The translations under genes were made by a program, and so were the position numbers. From the NCBI RefSeq assembly GCF_016906995.1, contig NZ_JAFBBD010000008.1, positions 62,001 through 126,000 of the forward strand: DNA of 64,000 bases, read 5' to 3'. The DNA comes from Spongiibacter marinus (GTDB taxonomy: Bacteria; Pseudomonadota; Gammaproteobacteria; Pseudomonadales; Spongiibacteraceae). This document shows, one piece after another, positions 42,740-50,801 of this stretch. Each line of letters opens with the position of its first letter. The first letter of the stretch is position 1. Under the pieces are notes generated by a model. That model searched no databases and was not told the DNA's origin. It worked only from the letters and a program-made list of their open reading frames with translations.

Positions 42740-43501
42740 ATGGGCGGATACGTGGTAACAGGCAGTGCATCAGGCATTGGTGCGGCGGTGTGTGAGCGCT
42801 TGGTGAGCGATGGGGAGCGGGTGGTCGGCCTGGACCGCCAGGATGCCGATATTGTCGCTGACTTATCGACGGAGTCGGGCCGTCGCGGTGCGGTCAGCCA
42901 AATATTGAGTGCCTTCCCCGATGGTCTGGATGGCTTGGTCTGTTGCGCAGGCATCGGCGGAACCAGTCCGCGTGTAGAGCTGATCCCCGAGGTGAATTTT
43001 TTTGGATCGGTCGCGCTAGTGGAGGGCCTGGCTGATGCCTTGGCGCAGCGCCACGGCGCGGTGGTTCTGGTGTCCTCTAACTCTGCGCCCCAGCCCAGCG
43101 ACGACGCGTATATCGAGGCGCTTATCGCCGGTGATCATGCGGCGATGGCGGCGCGCTTATCGGCGGTGAGCGGCCATGCCGCGTACAGCGGTTCCAAGCA
43201 GGCATTGGCGCGGTGGATGCGTCATAAGGCGCCCGATTACGCACGCCGCGGCGTGCGTTTGAATGCAGTGGCACCGGGTTACACCCGCACCGCGATGACA
43301 GCCGAGACGGAAAACCACCCGGAATACGGCCCGGCGATCAAAGAGTTTCTGGCCAGCATCCCCCTGGGGCGCGCGGGTGAGACAAAGGATATAGCCAACG
43401 CCATCGGATTTTTACTGAGCGGGGAGGCGGCGTTTGTCAGCGGCTCTCTGTTGTATGTGGACGGCGGTCATGACGCCATGTTCCGCCCCGATAGCATTTA
43501 A
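42740..43501 (+). CDS. hsdA: 3-alpha-hydroxysteroid-dehydrogenase/carbonyl-reductase-like SDR
   Basis: This 253-residue SDR resembles Comamonas 3-alpha-HSD/carbonyl reductase along its length: GSASGIGAAV at the N-terminus, DADIVADLSTESGRR near residue 36, VNFFGSVALV near 86, an insertion of about 30 residues before Y149-SGS-K153, and DGGHDAMFRP at the end. That family interconverts 3-alpha-hydroxy and 3-keto steroids with NAD(P). This would supply the 3-keto compound for the neighbouring KshA-like oxygenase. The similarity was recognised from recalled sequence, not by alignment. Confidence 0.75.
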   Translation: MGGYVVTGSASGIGAAVCERLVSDGERVVGLDRQDADIVADLSTESGRRGAVSQILSAFPDGLDGLVCCAGIGGTSPRVELIPEVNFFGSVALVEGLADALAQRHGAVVLVSSNSAPQPSDDAYIEALIAGDHAAMAARLSAVSGHAAYSGSKQALARWMRHKAPDYARRGVRLNAVAPGYTRTAMTAETENHPEYGPAIKEFLASIPLGRAGETKDIANAIGFLLSGEAAFVSGSLLYVDGGHDAMFRPDSI

Positions 43502-43513
43502 AAGGAGTAAGCA

Positions 43514-44611
43514 ATGGCGAAGGCCGCAGACTATGGACTGGGTCCAAACACCTTTCCCAGAGGTTGGTTTTTAATTGCAGAGTCGAGCGAGCTTGGACAG
43601 TCGCCGCTGGCCTTGCGTTTTTTTGCCCGCGATTTTGCACTCTATCGCGGCGAGGATGGCAAGCCGGTGCTGCTCGACGCCTATTGTCCGCATATGCAGT
43701 GTCACATCGCCGCCAGCGATACCGCGGTTATCGCTAAAGAAGGCGCGCAAATCGAAGGTTCGTCGATTCGCTGCCCCTACCACGGCTGGCGCTTTGGGCC
43801 GGATGGGATTTGCGATGACATTCCCTATCACGACGGCCCCATGCCGCGCTCGGCAAGGCTTACAAGCTACCCGGTGGAGGAGGGCATTGGCGGTATCTGG
43901 ATGTGGTTTGACGAAGACGGTAGCCAGCCGCAATACCCGGCACCGGCGTTGGACCAGTGGCACCAGCCGCAGTGGATTCAGTGGCAAATGGATCACCTCG
44001 GTGAGCTGCCCGTTCAGCCTCAGGAGGTGATCGATAATATGGCGGATGCCCGGCACTTAGGGCCGACCCACGGTGCACCCTGCGAATACTTCGAGAATGA
44101 GTGGCGCGACCACATCTACATTCAGCGTCAGGGTGGTTTTCACAAGGAATACCAGGCGATGCTGCAAACCACCACGTGGTACACCGGCCCCGGCCTGTTG
44201 CTGTCTCACCAGTTATTTGCCGAGGTGGAGAGCATTGAATTCATTGCCAATACACCGGTGGAAGACGGTGTGACCAAACTCTGGCACGGCGTGTTGGTGA
44301 ACAGTGGCAACAGCTCGCCGGGCGAGGCGGAGCGGGAGCAGGCCCGTCAAATTCAGGCGGGGGCCTTGGATTCGTTGGCATCCGATTTTGGCATTTGGCA
44401 AAACAAGCGGGCGGCGACGCGGGTATTACAACTAAAAAGTGATGGGCCGTTTGCCCGAGGGCGGCGTTGGTACAAACAGTTTTATCAGCCTGTGGATCAG
44501 GCGAAGGCCAGCAGCAGTGACGTGAATGGCGTCTGCCATATTCCCGGTTTAGACGAGCCGCCCGCTGGGAGCCGAGCGGTAGAAGAAGGGTTCTCGAGCT
44601 TACATCAATGA
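43514..44611 (+). CDS. KshA-like Rieske non-heme iron oxygenase
   Basis: The 365-residue oxygenase has Rieske ligands Cys58-x-His60 and Cys87-x2-His90 and mononuclear iron site residues near 175-186 (NMADARHLGPTH). The C-terminal GRRWYKQFYQPVD matches the RRWY-QFY pattern of KshA, the oxygenase of 3-ketosteroid 9-alpha-hydroxylase. No reductase (KshB) is nearby, so electrons must come from elsewhere. It is 12 bases after the HSD gene and shares its transcript. A steroid substrate is strongly suggested; the position of hydroxylation is not. Confidence 0.8.
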   Translation: MAKAADYGLGPNTFPRGWFLIAESSELGQSPLALRFFARDFALYRGEDGKPVLLDAYCPHMQCHIAASDTAVIAKEGAQIEGSSIRCPYHGWRFGPDGICDDIPYHDGPMPRSARLTSYPVEEGIGGIWMWFDEDGSQPQYPAPALDQWHQPQWIQWQMDHLGELPVQPQEVIDNMADARHLGPTHGAPCEYFENEWRDHIYIQRQGGFHKEYQAMLQTTTWYTGPGLLLSHQLFAEVESIEFIANTPVEDGVTKLWHGVLVNSGNSSPGEAEREQARQIQAGALDSLASDFGIWQNKRAATRVLQLKSDGPFARGRRWYKQFYQPVDQAKASSSDVNGVCHIPGLDEPPAGSRAVEEGFSSLHQ

Positions 44612-44797
44612 CTCAAACTGCAATTTTTGTGCTGTACAAAAAATGAACGCTTCGGCGCATTTTTATGAATGATTTTGTTGTCGTTTTTCACGGCTGCAGG
44701 CGTAAGCTCTGACTTGGAAAACACGTAAATGCACGACTACAGTGCATAGTAGCGAGAGTGAATAAACATAATAACTCGGTAAAACGGAAGAGAAAGC

Positions 44798-47158
44798 ATG
44801 ACTCATAGACGTCTTATTTCCAGCCTCATGTGTCTGGGTATCGCCACACCAGCCCTGCCCGTCTTGGCGAATAACTCGCCGATAGAAGAGGTGCTAGTCA
44901 CCGCCCGTAAGCGCGCTGAAAGCCTGCAAGAAGTGCCCATGGCGGTGAGCGCTTTCAGCAGTTCGCAGTTAGAAACCGCACAGGTTGACGATATTACTGA
45001 CCTGCAACGCATGACGCCCAATGTGACCCTCAACGAAACCAGTGGTTTGGTTGCGGGCGCGGTGCAGGTGTTTATTCGCGGTATCGGTAATGACCCCGGC
45101 TTCGATCAGGGGGTGGGAATCTATCTCGATGATATTTACCTAAACCGCACAACGGGGGCGCTGCTGAAGTCCTATGACATAGAGCGTATCGAGGTGTTGA
45201 AAGGCCCCCAGGGTAACCTCTATGGCCGCAATACTATTGGTGGTGCGGTGAAGTATGTGACGCGCAAGCCTGGCGACGAGTTAATGGGTGATGTCAAAGC
45301 CTCATACGGAGCGTTCGGCGCAGCAGAGTTAAGCGGCAGTGTCTCTGGGCCGATTAGCAGCGATGCCGGTTTATACGGCAGCGCCGGGTTCCTGCGCAGT
45401 GAGCGCGACGCGCTGCAACGCAATCGCAGTAATGGCGAAGGCTATTGGGATGAAGACGTTACCGCGTTGCGCGGTAGCCTGCTGTGGCGCATGAAAGAGG
45501 GCCATGAACTCACCCTTGCCGCCGATATTATGCAAGACAACTCAGCGGCGCGCCTGCCTGAGCGCTTGGCGGTTGACGCTGCTACCCTGGCGGGTATCGA
45601 CTTTGTGATCTCGGGGGCAAACAATTTCTTCGGCCCTGGAACCGGGCTGGTCAATAGCGCCAACGATACCTCGTTTAATCGCCGCGATGTGGTGAATACC
45701 GAGTTTGGCGATGGCTTTGATGATTATGAAATTGAAACGACCACGCTGGCGGCAACCTACCAGTGGGACATCAACGATACGTGGTCGTTTAAGTCGGTGA
45801 CCGCCCGTCGTACGATGGATAACACGCAGGTGTTTGACTTCGATGGCACCGACCAGCAATTCATTACCACGTTACGCCCGGTTGAGAGCGAAGATTTCAG
45901 CCAGGAATTCCAATTTAATTACAGCAGCGAAACGCTCAGTGGTGTGATCGGTGCTTACTACCTCGATGGTAAGCAGGACTACAACAATATTACTGAGCAG
46001 TATGAGCGCCTGCGCGCGGTGCAAACTCACCGCAAAGAGGACTTCTACGACCGGCAGGAAGTTGAGTCTAAATCGGTCTACGGTTCGCTGGACTGGGATT
46101 TTGCCTCCGACTGGCAGTTGTCGACCGGTCTGCGCTTCACAAAGGACAGCAAGGCTATCGAGCAGCGTTCGACAATCGATCAGCGCTTCTTTGCTCTCGC
46201 CTTGATTCAGGGGTTCCCGCCCAGTGCCATCGTGGCCATTGCGCCGGGGCAGGAAGCGACTGTTGAGACAAGCCCTGCGTTCGCCGGTTGGGCGACGCCG
46301 TTCACCCGTTCGTTTACAACGTCAAATGACATCAACCCCAAGGCCAGTGAATCCTGGCACGAGCTGTCACCCACGGTGAAGTTGTCGCACTTCGTCAGCG
46401 AGGACACCCTGGTATACGGCGGTGTGGCAAGTGGCTTTAAAGCGGGTGGCTTCCAGAATCAGGGCGGCTTAGTGACAGAGTTTGATCCTGAAACGGTGAT
46501 GGCTTACACCCTTGGTGTGAAGACCACCATGTTGTCAGGTCGACTGCAGATGAACGCCGAGCTGTTCTACAACGACTATCAGGACAAGCAGTTTGCTATA
46601 ACCGTGTTGAATGGTGCGAGCCTTGATCAGTCGGTGGATAACGTCGGTGAAATGACCACAGAAGGCGGCGAGCTGGAAATGCGTTTCTCAGCCACTGACA
46701 GCTGGTTGCTAGGACTAAATGTGGGCTATCTGAATAGCACCGTTAAGTCATATAAAACGCAAGATAGCGCCGGTAACGACGTGGACATCGCGCCCTTTAC
46801 CGAGATCGGTTTTTCTTCTGAGTGGAATGCCCAGCTGAACAGCCAGTATGTTGTCGACATTCGTGACTACGGTACCTTGACGGCGGCGGCAGATGTATCG
46901 TGGAGAACATCGTCCTACACCAACTCTCCAATAGATAAGCGCGATGCCTTTGCCGACGTGCAGCAACAAGAAGAGCACCACATTGTGAATGCCTCGGTCG
47001 CTTTTGAGACCCAGGATCGCAAATGGCGTGTCGCGGTGGAAGGTAAAAACCTTGAAGACAAGCGTGTGTTGACTAACAGCTATGTGGTCGGCCCCTTTGT
47101 GAGCGGCGGCTACAATAGCCCGCGCACATGGGCTGTGTCGCTGAGTTACAGCTACTAA
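44798..47158 (+). CDS. TonB-dependent outer-membrane receptor
   Basis: The 786-residue receptor has a signal peptide of about 24 residues, a TonB box IEEVLVTARK, plug domain (IYLDDIYLNRT, RIEVLKGPQGNLYGRNT) and a barrel ending in an aromatic C-terminus (TWAVSLSYSY). It is placed with a KshA-like gene and steroid SDRs, and the class is often linked to uptake of large hydrophobic compounds. Steroid or bile-acid import is plausible. About 185 bases before it hold the promoter; a terminator follows. Confidence 0.92.
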   Translation: MTHRRLISSLMCLGIATPALPVLANNSPIEEVLVTARKRAESLQEVPMAVSAFSSSQLETAQVDDITDLQRMTPNVTLNETSGLVAGAVQVFIRGIGNDPGFDQGVGIYLDDIYLNRTTGALLKSYDIERIEVLKGPQGNLYGRNTIGGAVKYVTRKPGDELMGDVKASYGAFGAAELSGSVSGPISSDAGLYGSAGFLRSERDALQRNRSNGEGYWDEDVTALRGSLLWRMKEGHELTLAADIMQDNSAARLPERLAVDAATLAGIDFVISGANNFFGPGTGLVNSANDTSFNRRDVVNTEFGDGFDDYEIETTTLAATYQWDINDTWSFKSVTARRTMDNTQVFDFDGTDQQFITTLRPVESEDFSQEFQFNYSSETLSGVIGAYYLDGKQDYNNITEQYERLRAVQTHRKEDFYDRQEVESKSVYGSLDWDFASDWQLSTGLRFTKDSKAIEQRSTIDQRFFALALIQGFPPSAIVAIAPGQEATVETSPAFAGWATPFTRSFTTSNDINPKASESWHELSPTVKLSHFVSEDTLVYGGVASGFKAGGFQNQGGLVTEFDPETVMAYTLGVKTTMLSGRLQMNAELFYNDYQDKQFAITVLNGASLDQSVDNVGEMTTEGGELEMRFSATDSWLLGLNVGYLNSTVKSYKTQDSAGNDVDIAPFTEIGFSSEWNAQLNSQYVVDIRDYGTLTAAADVSWRTSSYTNSPIDKRDAFADVQQQEEHHIVNASVAFETQDRKWRVAVEGKNLEDKRVLTNSYVVGPFVSGGYNSPRTWAVSLSYSY

Positions 47159-47236
47159 GGTTCAGCGACAGGGTTCAGCGCCAGGGCGACACATGGTGTT
47201 GCTCTGGTTTGCGCGACTCTCGAATATCCCCTCTAT

Positions 47237-47260
47237 GGCGAGCTGCGGCTCGCCTTTTTT
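47237..47260 (+). terminator. Intrinsic terminator after TonB receptor
   Basis: GGCGAGC (47237-47243) pairs with GCTCGCC (47248-47254), followed by six T. It ends the hsdA-Rieske-receptor transcript. Confidence 0.88.
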
Positions 47261-47276
47261 GTGTCCGGGATACGGT

Positions 47277-48365
47277 TCAGTCGTCGATAAATTCAGAACG
47301 GTATTGTTTTGGCGTTAGGCCGGTCCAGTTGCGGAATGAGCGAATAAACGAGCTGGATTCAAGAAAGCCTAGTAGCTCGCCGATTTCGTGAATTTTTAGT
47401 TTGTCATCGCGCAGGTGGCGCATGGCGATGTCGCGGCGATAGTGGTCTTTCAGTTCCTGGTAACTGGTGCCCTCACTGTTTAACCGGCGGCGCAGGCTGG
47501 ATGGCGACATGTGAAGGTTTTCGGCCATATCTTCAAAGCTAGGCAGTGCCCCTGCGCCGCTTTTGGCCAACAGGGAGCGGATAGCGGCGCCGGTACTTGC
47601 AGGCCGCGAGTCTTGTGAAATGAGGGCGTAAACCGCGTTGCGCAAAAAGGCTTCCAGCGATTCGCTGGTGTGAACTGTGCGGTAGCGCAGGCACTCAGCA
47701 GGGAAACAAATCGCGGTGTAGTCACAGTCATATTGCGGCGGCACGCCCATCACGCTGTTCACGCTGTCTGAGTAGGCGTAGGAGAATTCTGGCGCGGCAA
47801 TTTTCAGGCCGCTTAGCTCAATGTCGCGCCCGACCAGCCAGCCCATAAAGGCGTGCCATACCCGCATACCCGATGCTTTCGCAACGGTGTCTGAAAACTC
47901 CGTGCGATCCCAGCTATCAGGCAAAAACTCCGGACTGATTTTGTCGGCATCAAAGTGATAAATAAGCTCCGCAGTACCGGCATCAACAATCAGCTCTATG
48001 CGATAGCCGGTCATGCTGTAGAGCATTTCCTGGTAGCGCTGTGCGCGGTGCAGGGCATCTTCAAGGGTTTGGCAATTGATAATGCTGTAGCACATAAAGC
48101 GAAACACATCGCTGCCTATTCCCGAACCCCAGGGCACCGCAATATTGAGTTGTTGCATGGCTTCGGCGGCCAATTCATAGAGGCTGGAATAACGGTAGCC
48201 GGGCAGCATTTTATCGTCGTCGGCTGCCATTAAATCGTCGATATTCAAGCCAGAGCGTTTGGCGATGGCGCGCTGGTCGATGCCGACTTTGTCCAAATAG
48301 TCGAGCAATCGCAGAAATTTGCGCACGGGCATTTCGTGCATGGCTGTCGGTTGAGGCATGGTCAT
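47277..48365 (-). CDS. AraC-family regulator (second copy type)
   Basis: The 362-residue regulator has an N-terminal sensing domain and a C-terminal double HTH (MAENLHMSPSSLRRRLNSEG; IGELLGFLESSSFIRSFRNWTG). It belongs to the same subtype as the AraC gene at 31693. It is convergent with the TonB receptor gene and divergent from the steroid genes that start at 48498, and probably controls them. Confidence 0.9.
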   Translation of the reverse strand: MTMPQPTAMHEMPVRKFLRLLDYLDKVGIDQRAIAKRSGLNIDDLMAADDDKMLPGYRYSSLYELAAEAMQQLNIAVPWGSGIGSDVFRFMCYSIINCQTLEDALHRAQRYQEMLYSMTGYRIELIVDAGTAELIYHFDADKISPEFLPDSWDRTEFSDTVAKASGMRVWHAFMGWLVGRDIELSGLKIAAPEFSYAYSDSVNSVMGVPPQYDCDYTAICFPAECLRYRTVHTSESLEAFLRNAVYALISQDSRPASTGAAIRSLLAKSGAGALPSFEDMAENLHMSPSSLRRRLNSEGTSYQELKDHYRRDIAMRHLRDDKLKIHEIGELLGFLESSSFIRSFRNWTGLTPKQYRSEFIDD

Positions 48366-48497
48366 AAGACACTCTTTGCGCCGCGTTATTGGTATTTAAT
48401 GTCGGCGTTTCTGAAAGTTTTTGTGCTTTAGCAAATGCGTGTGTCCAACAATACTAAGAGCCTAATAATTAAAAGCAATTACGCAATTGGAGTAGGT

Positions 48498-49004
48498 ATG
48501 ACTTCAGATAGCCGCCGCCATATTTATAAGGAAGCCTCCACCAACGGTGTGATCAATGGCTGTGTAAACGGTGCCTTTGCCTGGTACCTCAGCGAGGAAA
48601 AACCCACCCTTGCGGTGTGGGGCGGTCAGGGCGTGATCGTCGACTTTATCGCAACGGCCGCCATTCTGGTTTTTATACTCAGTTTGATCGTACTGCCTCT
48701 GCAGCGCCGCAAAGTTGCCAAGCTGGGCTTGGCGGCAGTGCAACCGCCATTCGCATTTATTCGCTACCTGGGCTGGCTGGCGCCCCATCGCGATGCGCTA
48801 AAAGCCCTAGCGCTGGCGCTACTGGCGGCCTTGTTGAGCGTGCCGGTGCTCGCCGCATTATTTTCCGTGGCAGGCGTGGACACGCTTAGCCGAGTCGATT
48901 TTACCTTGTTGAAGTCGGTGTATACCGGGGTGGTCGCCGCGCTGGTGGTGCCACTTATTGTTTTATTCGCGATGCACCCTGTGCGCCGCGTTCATGCTTC
49001 CTAA
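48498..49004 (+). CDS. Four-TM membrane protein of unknown function
   Basis: The 168-residue protein has hydrophobic segments at about 18-30 (weak), 42-65, 95-118 and 138-160. AFAWYLSEEKPTLAVWG near residue 26 may be a conserved loop. The ATG at 48498 has GGAGTAGG upstream. It is the first gene of the 48.5-57.2 kb steroid-type operon, 11 bases before an SDR gene. Its function is unknown; the position suggests transport or regulation of the locus. Confidence 0.65.
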   Translation: MTSDSRRHIYKEASTNGVINGCVNGAFAWYLSEEKPTLAVWGGQGVIVDFIATAAILVFILSLIVLPLQRRKVAKLGLAAVQPPFAFIRYLGWLAPHRDALKALALALLAALLSVPVLAALFSVAGVDTLSRVDFTLLKSVYTGVVAALVVPLIVLFAMHPVRRVHAS

Positions 49005-49015
49005 GGAGATAGAAA

Positions 49016-49780
49016 GTGTCTATAGCATTGCAGGATAAAGTCGCATTAGTTACCGGCGGCGCAACGGGAATTGGCCGCGCGATTTGCGAAGAATTGATCG
49101 CTCAGGGAGCCAGGGTCGCGGTTTTGGATGTGAATGATGAAGCCGGTCAGCGTTGTGTTGCTGAGCTAAATCAGGAAGGAGAGCGTGCGGTATATATGCA
49201 CTGTGACGTCAGTGCCGAGGACGAGGTAAAGCAAGTTGTCGCCGCCATCCTGGCGCGCTTTGGCAGACTCGATCTGGCATGTAATAACGCGGCGGTGAGT
49301 CGCGGTAGCGGCCCCATTCACCAGTTTGAGCGTAAGGTGTTCGACCAAACGCTGGAGCTGTGCCTGACCAATACCTGGCTGTGTATGAAGTATGAGATCG
49401 ACGCCATGCTCGCTAACGGCGGTGGCAGCATTGTGAATATTTCGTCCAACGCCTCGCTGCGTGGTCAGGCGTTTAATACCGCTTACGCGTCGGCAAAGGG
49501 CGGTGTGAATATTCTGACGAAAAGTGCTGCCACTGAGTACGCCACTCAGGGTATTCGCATTAACGCCGTATCGCCAGGGGTTATTCGCACTCCAGGCTTG
49601 GAAAAGTATTTTGAAGAGCAGCCCAAAATGGCGGAGCAATTGCGGAAGGTCGCCCCGATGCAACGCCTGGGTGAGCCTGCAGAAATTGCCAATGCCGTGG
49701 CGTTTTTGCTCTCCGACAAAGCCTCTTTTATTACCGGTCAGCTGCTGTCTGTCGACGGCGGCGGTGCAGTGCGAGGATAG
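49016..49780 (+). CDS. SDR-family oxidoreductase
   Basis: The 254-residue SDR begins with GTG at 49016 after AAGGAGAT. The cofactor loop TGGATGIGRAI near residue 14, CNNAAV near 90, an active-site YASAKGG and the C-terminal TGQLLSVDGGG are present. It resembles 7-alpha/3-alpha-type hydroxysteroid dehydrogenases in general layout but has no diagnostic motif. It is coupled closely to a Rieske gene. Confidence 0.82.
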   Translation: MSIALQDKVALVTGGATGIGRAICEELIAQGARVAVLDVNDEAGQRCVAELNQEGERAVYMHCDVSAEDEVKQVVAAILARFGRLDLACNNAAVSRGSGPIHQFERKVFDQTLELCLTNTWLCMKYEIDAMLANGGGSIVNISSNASLRGQAFNTAYASAKGGVNILTKSAATEYATQGIRINAVSPGVIRTPGLEKYFEEQPKMAEQLRKVAPMQRLGEPAEIANAVAFLLSDKASFITGQLLSVDGGGAVRG

Positions 49781-49784
49781 GTTT

Positions 49785-50801
49785 ATGACGATTATTGCTT
49801 CTACAAAACGCCCTCGCGTCGAGCTGCCCATGCCCTACGGCTGGTTTCAGGTGTTGTACTCCCAGCAACTGGCAGTGGGGCAGTCGCTGCCGCTGGAATA
49901 CTTTGGCCAAGAATTGGTGATTTTTCGTACCGAAGCCGGTGAAGCCAAAGTGCTGGATGCCTACTGCCCGCACATGGGGGCGCATTTGGGCTACGGCATA
50001 CGCGACCAGGCGGGCGGCGGCTCGCGTGTGGTGGGCGACAATATTGTCTGCCCCTTTCACGGTTGGCAGTTTAATGGCGACGGTCAGTGTACGGGTATTC
50101 CCTACGCTGAAAGAATGCCGCCGCGGGTTGCCAAGTGTGAGCAGGTGATACCCAGTTGGCAGGTGCGCGAGCAAAACCAGTGTATTTATGTTTGGTATCA
50201 CCCTGAGGGGATCGAGCCACTGTTTGATCCTCCGCAGATTGATGAAGCGATGCCCGATACAGATGATTGGGGAGAGCTAAAAATCTACGAATGGGATATT
50301 GCGACTCACCCGCAAGAGATTGGCGAAAATGCGGTGGACGCTGCCCACTTTCGCTTTGTGCACGGCACACCGGAAGTGCCTGAGCCGACGGTGATGCGCT
50401 TTGAAGAACACTGCCGTTTTGGTTTGCTCGAAACGGCAATGGAAACTCCCAAGGGGCGTATCGAAGGCCGGATTGAGAACAGCAGTATCGGCCCGGGGAT
50501 CTCCACCGTGCGCTTCAGCGGCATTTGTGAAACGGTGCTAATGGCGAATCTAACGCCGATTGATGCCCACAACACCAAGGCGATGTACGCCTTTATTCAG
50601 CGCGATGGCAATGGCCAAAAAGTGGGCCGCGTGGGGCAGGCGATAATTGATGATATTCGCCAGCAAATGGAAGAAGACCGCATTATCTGGGCGCGCAAAC
50701 GCTATCTGGAAAAACCAATGTTGTGCGATGGCGACGGCCCCTTTGCCAAGTTTCGGCGCTGGTACGGACAGTTTCTGGTAGCGGAGACCCGCGATGATTG
50801 A
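49785..50801 (+). CDS. Second KshA-like Rieske oxygenase
   Basis: The 338-residue protein begins MTIIASTKRPRVELPM at 49785, four bases after the SDR stop. A longer in-frame reading from 49524 lies inside the SDR gene and is not real. Rieske ligands are Cys61, His63, Cys89 and His92; the iron site is in ENAVDAAHFRFVHG (182-193, with D185, H188, H193). The C-terminus GPFAKFRRWYGQFLV has the KshA-like RRWY motif. It differs strongly from the oxygenase at 43514, so the two probably hydroxylate different positions or substrates. Its stop overlaps the next start by eight bases. Confidence 0.8.
   Translation: MTIIASTKRPRVELPMPYGWFQVLYSQQLAVGQSLPLEYFGQELVIFRTEAGEAKVLDAYCPHMGAHLGYGIRDQAGGGSRVVGDNIVCPFHGWQFNGDGQCTGIPYAERMPPRVAKCEQVIPSWQVREQNQCIYVWYHPEGIEPLFDPPQIDEAMPDTDDWGELKIYEWDIATHPQEIGENAVDAAHFRFVHGTPEVPEPTVMRFEEHCRFGLLETAMETPKGRIEGRIENSSIGPGISTVRFSGICETVLMANLTPIDAHNTKAMYAFIQRDGNGQKVGRVGQAIIDDIRQQMEEDRIIWARKRYLEKPMLCDGDGPFAKFRRWYGQFLVAETRDD

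Noticed and set aside
49524-49784. N-terminal extension of the second Rieske gene
   Set aside because: These 87 codons overlap the end of the SDR gene in another frame and do not resemble Rieske proteins; MTIIASTKRP at 49785 is the family-like start.
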